The notes under the pieces: generated by a model | What the model was told of the DNA's origin: nothing | Seen by the model: only the letters and a program-made list of their open reading frames with translations | Databases searched by the model: none | Shown here: piece after piece, positions 26,731 to 36,207 of the stretch | Layout: each line of letters opens with the position of its first letter | How positions within the stretch are numbered: the first letter of the stretch is position 1 | Assembly (NCBI RefSeq): GCF_017255295.1 | Contig: NZ_JAFKDE010000003.1 | Coordinates: 496,001 to 560,000, forward strand | Length of the DNA stretch: 64,000 nucleotides | Origin: Nitratireductor aquimarinus | Lineage (GTDB): Bacteria; Pseudomonadota; Alphaproteobacteria; Rhizobiales; Rhizobiaceae | Reading direction: 5' to 3' | Made by a program: the position numbers and the translations under genes

Positions 26731-27535
26731 GCCCGCCGCCCGCTCGGTCTGGTTGATCGCCGACGATTACGGTTTCTCCCCTGCCGTCAGCGAAAGCATC
26801 CGCATGCTTCTCGCCAATGGCCGCCTGAGCGGCACGGGCTGCATGACGCTGTTCGATGACTGGCGCGACCACGCCGCCGCGCTGACAGCCACCAGCGGCA
26901 GCTTTGCGACCGGCATGCACCTCACCCTCACCGATTTTCCGGCCCTTTCCAGCGCTCGGAAAATGCCGGAGCTGAAACGGCTTCTGGCCAGTCATGACGA
27001 TGATGCCGCCATCGCCGCCGAGGCCGATGCGCAGCTTGACCGTTTCCGCGAGGCGTTCGGCCGCAATCCCGATTTCATCGACGGGCACCAGCACGTGCAT
27101 TTCCTGCCGCCGGTCCGGCGCTGGCTGGCCGCGCGCTTTGCCGATGCTCCCGCAGCCGAGCGCCCCTGGCTTCGCGGCGCACCGACGCTGCGCGCCGCCC
27201 CGGCGCTCATCAAGGCCAAGATCGTGGTTGCCCGCCTGCTCGCACGCGGTTTCGATGCCGAAATGCGCCGGCACGGCTTCGCCGTCGAAGGCCCGCTCTG
27301 CGGCTTCTATGACTGGCGGCGGAAAGGCGCATTCTCCCGCGCGCTCGATCTCTTCATTGACAGGGCGCCCGACGGCAGCGTCATCATGTGCCATCCCGGC
27401 ACGGTGGATGATGTGCTGCGCAACCGCGACGTCTTCACCGACGCCCGCGCAGAAGAGCGCGATGCGCTCGCCGCAGACGCCTTTCCCGCCCGCCTTGTCG
27501 CCGCCGGGCTTTCCCTGAGACAGGCCCGCTCATGA
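26723..27535 (+). CDS. ChbG/HpnK (YdjC/NaxD-like) deacetylase
   Basis: This 270-residue protein has the YdjC fold. It opens with Ala-Asp-Asp-Tyr-Gly-Phe-Ser (catalytic and metal Asp14-Asp15), then Gly-Met-His-Leu-Thr-Leu with His66, and a Asp-Gly-His-Gln-His-Val-His cluster (120-126). A late Cys-His-Pro-Gly-Thr-Val motif follows. Family members remove acetyl groups from N-acetylated sugars (ChbG, HpnK, NaxD). NaxD of Francisella deacetylates undecaprenyl-phosphate-GalNAc for lipid A modification, and the neighbouring GT2 and GT39 genes suggest a similar role. The enzyme would act on the cytosolic face. It overlaps the GT2 gene by 8 bp and the GtrA gene by 4. Confidence 0.85.
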   Translation: MTEPAARSVWLIADDYGFSPAVSESIRMLLANGRLSGTGCMTLFDDWRDHAAALTATSGSFATGMHLTLTDFPALSSARKMPELKRLLASHDDDAAIAAEADAQLDRFREAFGRNPDFIDGHQHVHFLPPVRRWLAARFADAPAAERPWLRGAPTLRAAPALIKAKIVVARLLARGFDAEMRRHGFAVEGPLCGFYDWRRKGAFSRALDLFIDRAPDGSVIMCHPGTVDDVLRNRDVFTDARAEERDALAADAFPARLVAAGLSLRQARS

Positions 27536-27933
27536 GCGAAGGCGAGAACCGCACGCTTTCCGCAAAGCTGGGCCGCTTCGCGGTGGTCGGCGTTTTGAAC
27601 ACGGTGATCGACTTCGCCACCTTCACGGCGCTGATCGCCCTGTCTTTTGCGCCGCTGCTCGCCAATTTTCTCGGCTGGGCGGTGGCGGTGATCTTTTCCT
27701 TTGTCGTCAACTCACGCTGGACATTCGAGCGGGCGGAGCGTTTCAGCCTGCACAGGGCGTTTGCGAAATTCGCCGTCAGCGGCAGCATCATCTCGCTTGG
27801 CTCGTCGACGCTCGCCGTCTATCTCCTGCCCCCGCTCACCGGTCTTTTCGCGGCCAAGCTGATCGGCATCGTGATCGGCGCGATCCTGAATTTCTTCGCC
27901 GCGCGCTGGTCCATAGAAGACCGCATCATTTGA
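27532..27933 (+). CDS. GtrA family membrane protein (flippase)
   Basis: The 133-residue protein has four hydrophobic helices and the GtrA pattern Phe-Ala-Val-Val-Gly-Val-Leu-Asn-Thr-Val-Ile-Asp at the first helix and Asn-Phe-Phe-Ala-Ala-Arg-Trp at the end. GtrA proteins flip undecaprenyl-linked sugars across the inner membrane or help to do so. The start overlaps the deacetylase gene by 4 bp, so the three genes are coupled. The product of the GT2 and deacetylase enzymes is its likely cargo. Confidence 0.87.
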   Translation: MSEGENRTLSAKLGRFAVVGVLNTVIDFATFTALIALSFAPLLANFLGWAVAVIFSFVVNSRWTFERAERFSLHRAFAKFAVSGSIISLGSSTLAVYLLPPLTGLFAAKLIGIVIGAILNFFAARWSIEDRII

Positions 27934-27976
27934 GGGAATTTCGGGTAAAACGAAGAAATTTCGTCCCGAATTTCCC
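27934..27976. terminator. Stem-loop between convergent gtrA and GT39 genes
   Basis: GGGAATTTCGGG pairs with CCCGAATTTCCC (one mismatch); As flank the stem on one side and a T-rich tract on the other. It lies in the 72 bp gap and may terminate both genes. Confidence 0.6.
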
Positions 27977-28005
27977 AAAAACAGACCGTTTTTCCGAAAA
28001 AGAAA

Positions 28006-29496
28006 TCAGGAGCCCTGAGCCGCCGGCGGCATGAAGAACAGCTGCACCGTCCAGCTGCGCTCACCACCGAAACCGGGCACGGTCAGAACCTGCGTCTCCG
28101 CCCCTGCGCCCGCCAGTTCTTCAGCCTTTGCAAGACATCCCGACTGACCGTCAAAACAGGCGATCGCCATGCCCTTCTCGGCCACCGCCTGCGGCGAAAT
28201 CCATGGCGTCAGCGCATAGGAATTGCCCTGCATGGAGAAGGGACGCGAGGCGGTGTAGAACGTGGTGCCGCTCGCCAGGATCTTGTCGCCCGCCACATGG
28301 GTAAGCGGCGTGTCGAACCGGTCGTTCCAGGCCGCCTCGATCTCCGTTGCAATCGCGCGAACCGGCACATTGTTGTAGTGCGAGGTGTTCTTCGCCTCTT
28401 CCGCATAGATGAAGGGCGACAGCGCAAGAAGGGACGCGCCGTAGATCACCACGGCAGCGGGAATTGCCAGTTTCTGCGCCTCAAGCCGCCCCGGCTTGAT
28501 GAGCAGAATCAGAAAGATGGGCGCGGCGAAATAGAGCGGCAGCGCCCAGACGGAGCTGAACTGCACCGTGAATGCAATGCCAAGAACGAGCGTCAGCGCC
28601 AGCGAACCGAAGCCGGTCCACAGAAGCGCCCTGCCGGCCAGCGTCTTGCGCAGCGCCAGGAAGGGCGTTGCATCAAACCACGGCCCGCGCCCGTTGCGCA
28701 GTATGGCGATCAGAAGCACCAGCACCACCGGCAGCATGTAGGCCAGAAGCGCGCCAAGGAAACGGGGGGCGGAGGTGATGCCGATCAGCGCGGAACCATC
28801 GCCCTGCTCCGACACATAGGTGAGCGGCAGGAAATCGTTGCCAACAAGCCAGATCAGATGCGGTGTCACCAGCGCGACAAAGACGAGGCTGGCAACCCAG
28901 ACGCCCGGGCGCAGCAGCAGCGCGCGCGCTTCCCGGTCGATCAGGACATGAAGGACAATCGCGCCCAGAAGCGCGCCGGAGAAATATTTGATCAGCACCG
29001 AAGCCGCAGCCAGCGCGCCCAGAATGATGGCGTCGGAAAGCCGCTGCTTTTCAAGAAAGCGCAGATAGAACCAGACCGTCGCCGCCCAGAAAGGCAGCAT
29101 CGCCGAATTGGCGTTGTACTTGATGGCTAAAAAGGTGACCGGCGGCAGGAAGAAGAAGAGCGCGGTGCTCAAAAACGCGCGCCACGGATCGAGAAACCGC
29201 ACGGCGATGCGCCAGCTTGCAAACATGAGCGCGGCGCTGTTGACGGCCGACAGGAGATAGTAGGCCCAGTCCACATTCGGGAAGACGGAGAACCAGGCGG
29301 CCGTGATCCAGGCGAAAAGCGGCGGATGCTTGTAGTAGCCCTGCTCCCAGGCGATGCCCCAGGAGTAGTTTTCCAGCATGTCGCCGAAACCGTCGAGATT
29401 GAGCTGCGTCAGGCTCGCATAGACCGTCCATAAGCCCACGAAAAAGGCCAGCAACAAGCCCATCCGCAACCCGGACGCCTTCGCCAGTCCCGTCAT
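28006..29496 (-). CDS. Glycosyltransferase family 39 (ArnT/FlmK-like)
   Basis: The 496-residue membrane protein has an N-terminal helix, a periplasmic loop with Glu-Asn-Tyr-Ser-Trp-Gly and Tyr-Tyr-Lys-His-Pro-Pro-Leu, and about ten more helices, the GT-C type plan. Its relatives move a sugar from undecaprenyl phosphate to lipid A or another envelope acceptor on the outer side of the inner membrane. I chose the ATG at 29496 (MTGLAKAS), preceded by AGGCGAGG. The gene converges on the GT2-deacetylase-GtrA operon, with a stem-loop between the two. Together they cover synthesis, deacetylation, flipping and transfer of a lipid-linked sugar. The acceptor is not proven. Confidence 0.83.
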   Translation of the reverse strand: MTGLAKASGLRMGLLLAFFVGLWTVYASLTQLNLDGFGDMLENYSWGIAWEQGYYKHPPLFAWITAAWFSVFPNVDWAYYLLSAVNSAALMFASWRIAVRFLDPWRAFLSTALFFFLPPVTFLAIKYNANSAMLPFWAATVWFYLRFLEKQRLSDAIILGALAAASVLIKYFSGALLGAIVLHVLIDREARALLLRPGVWVASLVFVALVTPHLIWLVGNDFLPLTYVSEQGDGSALIGITSAPRFLGALLAYMLPVVLVLLIAILRNGRGPWFDATPFLALRKTLAGRALLWTGFGSLALTLVLGIAFTVQFSSVWALPLYFAAPIFLILLIKPGRLEAQKLAIPAAVVIYGASLLALSPFIYAEEAKNTSHYNNVPVRAIATEIEAAWNDRFDTPLTHVAGDKILASGTTFYTASRPFSMQGNSYALTPWISPQAVAEKGMAIACFDGQSGCLAKAEELAGAGAETQVLTVPGFGGERSWTVQLFFMPPAAQGS

Positions 29497-29587
29497 GCAA
29501 GCACCTCGCCTCTTCCCGAAAAAAGACAAAAAAGAAGGCGCCCGGCCACTGGCAGGACGCCCCCCAAAAATTACCTGCCGAAAGGTA

Positions 29588-30205
29588 TCAGCGCGAGTAA
29601 TACTCGACAACCAGGTTCGGCTCCATATGCACGGCATACGGCACATCGGAGATGGCCGGAACGCGCAGATAGGTGGCAACCATCTTGTTGTGGTCGACTT
29701 CGACATAGTCCGGAACATCGCGCTCTGCGAGCTGCGTTGCTTCCATGACGATGGCGAGCTGCTTCGACTTTTCCTTGACCTCGATCACGTCGCCAGCCTT
29801 ACAGCGGTAGGACGGGATGTTGACGCGGCGGCCGTTGACCAGGATGTGACCATGGTTCACGAACTGGCGCGCAGCGAAGATCGTCGGAACGAATTTGGCG
29901 CGGTAGACCACGGCGTCGAGACGGGACTCCAGGAGACCGATCAGGTTCTCGTTGGTGTCGCCCTTGCGACGGTTCGCCTCGTCGTAGGTCTTGCGGAACT
30001 GCTTTTCCGAAATGTCGCCGTAGTGACCTTTCAGCTTCTGCTTGGCGCGCAGCTGCAGACCGAAGTCCGAGAGCTTGCCCTTGCGGCGCTGACCGTGCTG
30101 GCCGGGGCCATATTCACGACGGTTGACCGGGGACTTCGGACGGCCCCAGATGTTTTCGCCAAGACGGCGATCAAGCTTGTACTTTGCAGAATGGCGCTTG
30201 CTCAT
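29588..30205 (-). CDS. rpsD: 30S ribosomal protein S4
   Basis: This 205-residue protein opens Ser-Lys-Arg-His-Ser-Ala-Lys-Tyr-Lys and has the S4 RNA-binding domain (about 94-155), including [14 protein letters not shown]. S4 starts 30S assembly by binding 16S rRNA. I chose the ATG at 30205, preceded by AAAGGGA; 35 extra upstream codons have no support. As in other alphaproteobacteria it stands alone. The 280 bp upstream hold the leader and promoter, where S4 autocontrol could work. Confidence 0.97.
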   Translation of the reverse strand: MSKRHSAKYKLDRRLGENIWGRPKSPVNRREYGPGQHGQRRKGKLSDFGLQLRAKQKLKGHYGDISEKQFRKTYDEANRRKGDTNENLIGLLESRLDAVVYRAKFVPTIFAARQFVNHGHILVNGRRVNIPSYRCKAGDVIEVKEKSKQLAIVMEATQLAERDVPDYVEVDHNKMVATYLRVPAISDVPYAVHMEPNLVVEYYSR

Positions 30206-30485
30206 CGCATTCCCTTTCATATCAAAAACACCGAAGCCGAAGCTCCGGACGAAGGAAACGCGCCCTCCTCTGGCCTCCGTTTTCGAGACCTGACAGGACA
30301 TGCCACGCACGCTAATGCGGCTTGCCCACGGGACACGTTAAAAAGCGCGGCAGCCAGAAGCCATCGCGCTTGAGCGGGTGATTATGCCAGCGCGCCCCGA
30401 ATGTCAACCGAAACGCGATATCTTGACGAAAGACGGGGCCGGGCCGGTTCCGCAAATTCCGGGCCCCCGAAGAAAGCGCGGATGC

Positions 30486-31301
30486 TCAGCGCATCCTGAA
30501 GCCGAATCCGGACAGCAGCCGGCGATAGCCTTCTGCGGGTGCGCCGGAGGTGAAATGGGCGATGTCCGCGCCATTGCCGTTTCCATCGCCGCCGCCATGG
30601 GCAGCGGATGATGGCGCGGGCAGATTTGCCGACAGCGCCAGCGCGCGGCGGGCAATCGCCTCGGATGTGTCGATCCAGTCGACCGGCCATGGCGCGGTCT
30701 TGCGCATGCGGTTGACCAGGAAGGGATAATGCGTGCAGGCCAGAACCACGATATCGGTGCGCCCGCCATCCTGATCGACGAAACAGGGCGCGATTTCGGC
30801 CTCGACGGCAGCCTCGTCAACGAAGCCTTCGCGCATATATTGCTCGGCAAGGGCTGCGAGATTTTCGCTGCCCACGAGCCGCACATGGCACTTCGCAGCA
30901 TAATCGCGGATGAGGTCGCGGGTGTATTGCCGCTTCACCGTGCCCGGCGTGGCAAGAACGGAAACGAGGCCTGAGCGGGTGCGCTCCGCAGCCGGTTTGA
31001 TGGCCGGAACCGTGCCGACAAAGACCTCGTCTGGAAACGCCTCGCGCAGACGATGGATGGCGAGCGTGGATGCCGTGTTGCAGGCGATGACCGACATGAC
31101 CGGCCTGTAGGTGTCGAGGAGATCGGCAAAGAGGCCGACCATGCGCTCCAAAAGCGCCTCCTCTTCCCATGCCCCATAGGGAAAGGCGGCATCGTCCGCC
31201 ACATAGACGTAAGGCCGCCCCGGCAGAAGAATGCGCGCTTCCTTCACGACCGAAAGGCCGCCAATGCCCGAATCGAAGAACAGGATCGGCCGCGTTTCCA
31301 T
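30486..31301 (-). CDS. murI: Glutamate racemase
   Basis: This 271-residue enzyme makes D-glutamate for peptidoglycan. The two catalytic cysteines are Cys74 in Ala-Cys-Asn-Thr-Ala-Ser and Cys188 in Ala-Cys-Thr-His-Tyr-Pro, and the Phe-Asp-Ser-Gly-Ile-Gly-Gly-Leu-Ser motif opens the chain. I chose the ATG at 31301, as GGAG sits 6 bp upstream; the ATG at 31307 would touch that site. The region from about residue 233 is Gly-rich and specific to this lineage. TrmJ-like methyltransferase lies 53 bp upstream. Confidence 0.95.
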   Translation of the reverse strand: METRPILFFDSGIGGLSVVKEARILLPGRPYVYVADDAAFPYGAWEEEALLERMVGLFADLLDTYRPVMSVIACNTASTLAIHRLREAFPDEVFVGTVPAIKPAAERTRSGLVSVLATPGTVKRQYTRDLIRDYAAKCHVRLVGSENLAALAEQYMREGFVDEAAVEAEIAPCFVDQDGGRTDIVVLACTHYPFLVNRMRKTAPWPVDWIDTSEAIARRALALSANLPAPSSAAHGGGDGNGNGADIAHFTSGAPAEGYRRLLSGFGFRMR

Positions 31302-31354
31302 CTTCATCTCCGATCCATCTCTATCGCTGCCACTCTATCGCCACCACTTTGCGG

Positions 31355-32140
31355 TCAACGCTCAGGCGCGCCAGAACCGCGCGGATTCCTGGGCGAAAAT
31401 TTCTCAAGCGACGTCAACACGCCGCGCAGCACGGCAAGCTCCTCGACGGTGAAACCCGGCCGCGTGAACAGGGCGCGCAGGTTCTCCATCATCTTTGGCT
31501 TCTTGTCTTCCGTGCGGAAATAACCGCGCTCGTCGAGCACATTGTCGAGATAGCCCATCAGGCTCTCGATATGCAGCTTCTGGGCGGGCGCAAGCGCCTG
31601 CTCCGGCGGCGTCACGGCCTGATCGCCGGTTTTGATCCACTCATAGGACATGAGAAGCACGGCCTGCGCGATGTTGAGCGAGGCGAAGGCCGGATTGACC
31701 GGGAACGTGACGATCTCGTCGGCGAGCGCCACTTCTTCATTGGTGAGGCCCCAGCGCTCGCGCCCGAACATGATGCCGGTCTTCTGGCCGCCGGCAAAAC
31801 GGCTGCGCAGATCGCTTGCCGCTTCGACCGGCCCGCGCACGGGCTTGAAATTGTCACGCGGACGGGCCGTCGTCGCCAGGACGAAATTGAGATCGGCCAC
31901 CGCTTCGGCCGGCGTCTCGTAGACGGTCGCCGCGTCGATGACGTGGTCTGCGCGGCTTGCAGAAGCGCGCGCCTTTTCATTCGGCCAGCCATCGCGCGGG
32001 GCGACGAGCCGCAGCTCCGCCAGACCAAAATTGGCCATGGCGCGCGCCACCATGCCGATGTTCTCGCCCAGTTGCGGCTCCACCAGAATGATCGCCGGGC
32101 CTTCCGCGAGCATGTCCTGCTGTTTGTCTGTTCCTGCCAT
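31355..32140 (-). CDS. RNA methyltransferase, TrmH family (TrmJ-like)
   Basis: The 261-residue SPOUT enzyme has a knot core: Val-Glu-Pro-Gln-Leu-Gly-Glu-Asn-Ile-Gly-Met-Val-Ala-Arg at the start, Phe-Gly-Arg-Glu-Arg-Trp-Gly-Leu-Thr, and Ser-Leu-Asn-Ile-Ala-Gln-Ala-Val at the SAM loop. This is the TrmJ-like group, which 2'-O-methylates tRNA position 32. A C-terminal helical extension follows. ttcA, in this window too, also modifies position 32, so both act on the same anticodon-loop region. The gene lies upstream of murI and downstream of a large fusion gene on the same strand, perhaps in one transcript. Confidence 0.87.
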   Translation of the reverse strand: MAGTDKQQDMLAEGPAIILVEPQLGENIGMVARAMANFGLAELRLVAPRDGWPNEKARASASRADHVIDAATVYETPAEAVADLNFVLATTARPRDNFKPVRGPVEAASDLRSRFAGGQKTGIMFGRERWGLTNEEVALADEIVTFPVNPAFASLNIAQAVLLMSYEWIKTGDQAVTPPEQALAPAQKLHIESLMGYLDNVLDERGYFRTEDKKPKMMENLRALFTRPGFTVEELAVLRGVLTSLEKFSPRNPRGSGAPER

Positions 32141-32187
32141 AATGCGGTGCTGTTACCCGCTTCACGCGCTGCGGTAAAGCGCGCAGT

Positions 32188-34317
32188 TCATCCATTCACG
32201 AACATGGCGTTGCGCACGAGCTGCGGAATGATGGCCACGCTCTTCAGCGCATCTTTCAGCGTTTTCTGCTGACGCGCGGTGAGACGCTCGGGCGCGACAT
32301 TGTTGGAAAGAGGAATGCCGAGCGCGATGTCGTCCACCTGCTGCTCCAGAACGAGGGTGAGGAAAAAGCGGTGCGCATCACGCAGCGCCAGAAGATCGTT
32401 GCGCGGCATGCCCGGATGTTCGGCCAGCGCCTCAAGCCGCGCACGGGTGGAGGCGCACGGCAAGTGGTGCCGGATCGCCAGCGCGCGCGCCATCGCCGCA
32501 ATGGGAAAGAGTCCATGCATTTTGAGATCGACCCGTCCCTCCTCCAGCCTGAACCCACCGAACAGGGTGAAAGGGTTGTTCATGTCGCGCACGCTCTCGC
32601 CCAGAAGCTTGGCGAACTCGATCTGCTCCGATCCGCGTTTCCATGCATGGGCGCTGAGCGCGCTTACGAGGCGTTCTTCGCCATGGACGGCGCGCAGGTC
32701 GTAAAAGATATCGACGTTCAGAAGATCCTGCGGGCGCGCCTTCGTCACCCATTCATCCACGCGCTGCCGCCAGGTTTCCGCCGAGCCGCGCCACAGCGCA
32801 TTGCGCGCCATGACCCCGCCCTTGCAAAGGGGGATTGCGGCGGCGTGAAGATGGTCGGCGAAACGGGCTCCCAGTTCCGCAAACCAGCGGTCCTGCGGGC
32901 CATCGGGTTCGCCTTCGGCGAAGATCAGCGCATTGTCCTGATCGGGGGCAAGCAGGCTTTCGCCGCGCCCGCCAGAGCCCAGAACCATGACCGCGAAGGC
33001 ACAGGGCGGCTTGCCCTCGCCCGCCTCCTCCATGTCGTGAAGCGCCATCTCGCAGGCCCGCGCGGTCATCGCGCACAGGACGCCGGAGATGATTTCCGTT
33101 ATGCTGCGTGTGTCGATCTCCTCGTCAAGCAGCGCCGACGCCACCACGGCGACGCGCGACCACGCGCCGGCAAGATCGGCCGGGGTTCCGGCGTTTTCGA
33201 TGCGCGCCTGAAGATCCACCGCAGCGCCGGCGCGAAATTTCAGAAAGTCGCGCGCGGAGATGACGCCCGCCAACCGGCCATCGGCATCGCTGACGCCCAG
33301 ATGGCGGATCTTTCTGCGGTTCATCAGCCCGAGCGCCCGGTAGAAGAAAGCACTGCCCTCAATGGCGATCAGCGGGCCTGCGGCAATGCCCGAGACCGGG
33401 CCGGCAAGCGCCTTGCCGCCGGACGAAGCCACCGCGCGCAGAACATCGCGTTCCGTCACGATGGCGTATCGCTCCGCCGGGCCGCCCGGTGCGCCATCGG
33501 ATGAGAGAAGCAGCGAACTGATGCGGCGCTCGGCCATGATGCAGGCGGCTTCCTGCACCGAAATGTCGTCACGCGCGATGACCGGCCCGGCGCTGGCCGC
33601 CTCGGCCACGCGATGGCTGAACGCGTAAGGGTCGATGGCCTCGAGCGCGTGGCGGGACGCGCCATTGCGGCGCAGGAAGGGCTCGCTCCAGCCCGCCTCG
33701 GCCTGCTGGCGCAGCGCCTGTGAGCGCAGGCTCGACGCGCGCTCCGCCTCCGCCACGGTGCGGATGCCGCGCCCGGCAAGATGCGGGGCGAGTGCTGTGA
33801 AGACCTCCCCGGCAATGCGCGCATCGGCAAGCGCCGAATGGCGGCCCGAAGTCTCCACCTCGAGCCAGGCGGCAATGGCGTCGAGCGAGGCGTCCGGCAG
33901 GTCGGGATTGACGATGCCGGCCAGCATGCGCACGCAAAGCGTTCGCGGGGCCTGCCATAAAAGGCCGGCGCGATGCGCCTCGCGCTCCAGAACCGCCAGA
34001 TCGAAGCCCAGCGCATAGCCGACCAGAAGCCGGCCGCCGCGATACTCTTCGAAACGCTGCCACGCATCGGTGAAATCCGGCGCGGTGCGCAGCATCTGAC
34101 CGGTGATGCCGTGAATGGCGGTGGAGCGCGGCGGGATCGGAACGCCCGGATCGACCAGCGTTTCGAACGCATCGTCAACGCGCAGCCGCCCTTCCACCAG
34201 CGCCATGCCGCCAAGCTGCAGAATGCGCGCTTCCTTGACATCAAGGCCGGTGGTCTCGGTGTCGAACGCCACAGCATTGGCCGCGATAAGGGGCGTGGCG
34301 TCGGTTACGGCTTTCAC
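32188..34317 (-). CDS. DnaQ-type exonuclease / CBS / DUF294 nucleotidyltransferase fusion
   Basis: The 709-residue protein has three parts. Residues about 13-180 are a DEDDh 3'-5' exonuclease with Asp19-x-Glu21, Asp106 in a Gly-Phe-Asp motif, and His160-x4-Asp165. Residues about 240-365 are a tandem CBS pair, usually a nucleotide sensor. Residues about 385-700 are a DUF294 nucleotidyltransferase-like domain with Gly-Ser-Gly-Gly-Arg-Gly-Glu and Asp-Gln-Asp at 447-461, plus its helical DUF294_C partner. I chose the GTG at 34317, with AGAGGGGGA 6 bp upstream. CBS-DUF294 proteins resemble GlnD-type regulators; the exonuclease addition is unusual but known in some alphaproteobacteria. Function unknown. 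Confidence 0.85.
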   Translation of the reverse strand: MKAVTDATPLIAANAVAFDTETTGLDVKEARILQLGGMALVEGRLRVDDAFETLVDPGVPIPPRSTAIHGITGQMLRTAPDFTDAWQRFEEYRGGRLLVGYALGFDLAVLEREAHRAGLLWQAPRTLCVRMLAGIVNPDLPDASLDAIAAWLEVETSGRHSALADARIAGEVFTALAPHLAGRGIRTVAEAERASSLRSQALRQQAEAGWSEPFLRRNGASRHALEAIDPYAFSHRVAEAASAGPVIARDDISVQEAACIMAERRISSLLLSSDGAPGGPAERYAIVTERDVLRAVASSGGKALAGPVSGIAAGPLIAIEGSAFFYRALGLMNRRKIRHLGVSDADGRLAGVISARDFLKFRAGAAVDLQARIENAGTPADLAGAWSRVAVVASALLDEEIDTRSITEIISGVLCAMTARACEMALHDMEEAGEGKPPCAFAVMVLGSGGRGESLLAPDQDNALIFAEGEPDGPQDRWFAELGARFADHLHAAAIPLCKGGVMARNALWRGSAETWRQRVDEWVTKARPQDLLNVDIFYDLRAVHGEERLVSALSAHAWKRGSEQIEFAKLLGESVRDMNNPFTLFGGFRLEEGRVDLKMHGLFPIAAMARALAIRHHLPCASTRARLEALAEHPGMPRNDLLALRDAHRFFLTLVLEQQVDDIALGIPLSNNVAPERLTARQQKTLKDALKSVAIIPQLVRNAMFVNG

Positions 34318-34481
34318 GACAGATCCCCCTCTTTGCGCCGGAATGGCCGGTTTTGGCGAATTTTGCCTCAAACCAAACCCGATTTCACGCCAGAATGCGC
34401 CATTCTGGACCAAAGTCTGATGGATGATACGCGCGCGCCGTACGGGAGCGGGACGGCTGGCGCAAAACATTCCTCCCCGCT

Positions 34482-34508
34482 TTGCGCTTTCTGCAAGGAG
34501 TGCTATAG
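34482..34508 (+). promoter_or_regulatory. Possible icd promoter
   Basis: TTGCGC at 34482-34487 and CTATAG at 34503-34508 fit the alphaproteobacterial housekeeping promoter form, with a 15-16 bp gap, 68 bp before the icd ATG. The match is modest. Confidence 0.35.
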
Positions 34509-34575
34509 GGCAGCCGACCTTTGCGCGGCCGGTCTTCGCCGCGTCGTTTCACACTCTATAGTTGGGAGCTTTTTC

Positions 34576-35787
34576 ATGGGTAAGATCAAGGTGGACAATC
34601 CAGTCGTCGAGCTCGACGGCGATGAGATGACCCGGATCATCTGGCAGTTCATCAAGGAAAAGCTGATCCATCCCTACCTCGACATCGACCTGAAATATTA
34701 CGATCTGGGCATCGAATCCCGTGACGCCACGGACGATCAGATCACCGTCGATGCAGCCAATGCGATCAAGGAACATGGCGTCGGCGTGAAATGCGCGACG
34801 ATCACCCCGGACGAGGCGCGCGTCGAGGAATTCGGCCTGAAGCGCATGTACCGTTCGCCGAACGGCACGATCCGCAACATTCTCGGCGGCGTGATCTTCC
34901 GCGAGCCGATCATCATGAAGAACGTGCCGCGCCTGGTTCCGGGCTGGACGCAGCCGATCATCGTTGGCCGTCACGCATTCGGCGACCAGTACCGCGCCAC
35001 CGACTTCAAGTTCCCCGGCAAGGGCAAGCTGACGATCAAGTTCGTTGGTGACGACGGCCAGGAGATCGAGCACGAAGTGTTCGACGCCCCCTCCTCCGGC
35101 ATCGCCATGGCCATGTACAACCTCGACGATTCGATCCGCGACTTCGCACGCGCCTCGATGAACTACGCGCTGATGCGCAAGGTGCCCTGCTACCTCTCCA
35201 CGAAGAACACGATCCTCAAGGCCTATGACGGCCGCTTCAAGGATCTGTTCCAGGAGATCTACGAGGCCGAGTTCGAGGCGAAGTTCAAGGAAGCCAAGAT
35301 CTGGTACGAGCATCGCCTGATCGACGACATGGTCGCTTCCGCTCTCAAGTGGTCGGGCGGTTATGTCTGGGCCTGTAAGAACTACGATGGCGACGTGCAG
35401 TCCGACACGGTTGCGCAGGGCTTCGGCTCGCTCGGCCTGATGACCTCGGTTCTGATGACGCCGGATGGCAACACGGTTGAAGCCGAAGCCGCACACGGCA
35501 CGGTGACCCGCCACTACCGCCAGCACCAGAAGGGCGAGGAAACCTCGACCAACTCCATCGCTTCGATCTTTGCCTGGACGCGTGGCCTCGCCCACCGCGC
35601 CAAGCTGGACGACAATGCAGAGCTGGCGCAGTTTGCACAGACGCTTGAGCAGGTCTGCATCGACACCGTCGAATCGGGCTTCATGACCAAGGATCTGGCG
35701 CTGCTGATCGGTCCGGACCAGCCGTGGCTCTCGACCACCGGCTTCCTCGACAAGATCGACGAGAACCTGCAGAAGGCAATGAGCTAG
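34576..35787 (+). CDS. icd: Isocitrate dehydrogenase, NADP-dependent
   Basis: This 403-residue enzyme turns isocitrate into 2-oxoglutarate with NADP in the TCA cycle. It belongs to the eukaryote-like type II group: [12 protein letters not shown] at the start, [12 protein letters not shown] (substrate site), and Asp-Asp-Met-Val-Ala with metal-binding Asp residues. I chose the ATG at 34576, with GGGAGC upstream. A strong terminator follows. It is transcribed divergently from the fusion gene, 258 bp apart. Confidence 0.97.
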   Translation: MGKIKVDNPVVELDGDEMTRIIWQFIKEKLIHPYLDIDLKYYDLGIESRDATDDQITVDAANAIKEHGVGVKCATITPDEARVEEFGLKRMYRSPNGTIRNILGGVIFREPIIMKNVPRLVPGWTQPIIVGRHAFGDQYRATDFKFPGKGKLTIKFVGDDGQEIEHEVFDAPSSGIAMAMYNLDDSIRDFARASMNYALMRKVPCYLSTKNTILKAYDGRFKDLFQEIYEAEFEAKFKEAKIWYEHRLIDDMVASALKWSGGYVWACKNYDGDVQSDTVAQGFGSLGLMTSVLMTPDGNTVEAEAAHGTVTRHYRQHQKGEETSTNSIASIFAWTRGLAHRAKLDDNAELAQFAQTLEQVCIDTVESGFMTKDLALLIGPDQPWLSTTGFLDKIDENLQKAMS

Positions 35788-35825
35788 GCAGCTCTTCGCG
35801 CATTCTGCGCAGCTTGAAGATCAAG

Positions 35826-35860
35826 ACGGCCGGAACCTCGCGTTCCGGCCGTTTCTTTTT
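35826..35860 (+). terminator. Rho-independent terminator after icd
   Basis: ACGGCCGGAAC (35826-35836) pairs with GTTCCGGCCGT (35842-35852), loop CTCGC, followed by TTCTTTTT. Confidence 0.92.
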
Positions 35861-35915
35861 GGGCATAGACAAACGAACAATGGGACGGGCCGGCGACGCC
35901 GAAATGGTCAACAGG

Positions 35916-36161
35916 TCATGAGGGAGGATGCCCGTCGAAGGGCGGAGCATCGTCACGGATCTCATGCCAACCGGGGTTTTCGGATGTGAACGCGTGGAAC
36001 CTGACCGTGAGGTCGATCTCCGTGTCCAGCGCGTTCGCCGGGGACGTTCCGCACACCCAGCGTAAACAGCGGCCATGCCGGCAAGGCGGCCCCGGCGAAG
36101 CGCGGAAACGCATAACGTCGAAAGCCAGGTGCCGGGCCTCTTTACGCTCGACAAACATGCC
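35916..36161 (-). CDS. Possible small hypothetical protein
   Basis: An 81-residue frame with moderate codon bias reads Met-Phe-Val-Glu-Arg-Lys-Glu-Ala-Arg-His and ends Phe-Thr-Ser-Glu-Asn-Pro-Gly-Trp-His-Glu-Ile-Arg-Asp. No domain is recognised. GGGGC lies just before the ATG, too close to be a good ribosome site. Its third-position GC is lower than in neighbouring genes, and it may be a decayed gene or chance. Low confidence. Confidence 0.25.
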   Translation of the reverse strand, partial: GMFVERKEARHLAFDVMRFRASPGPPCRHGRCLRWVCGTSPANALDTEIDLTVRFHAFTSENPGWHEIRDDAPPFDGHPPS

Positions 36162-36207
36162 CCATCCCTGCGAGATAAGGTCAACGGCAAACACTCTGGG
36201 GCGATGA

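Larger units (their letters stand above)
35788..36207. other. Intergenic stretch, icd to DedA operon
   Basis: The first 75 bp hold the icd terminator. The remaining 345 bp contain no gene I can firmly support; one open minus-strand frame is listed separately. The small membrane gene at 36208 should have its promoter here, but I see no clear boxes. Confidence 0.5.

Noticed and set aside
28297-29130. Plus-strand open frame of 277 codons within the GT39 gene
   Set aside because: Composition is Arg/Gln/Gly-rich with no hydrophobic pattern, as expected for the antisense of a membrane protein.
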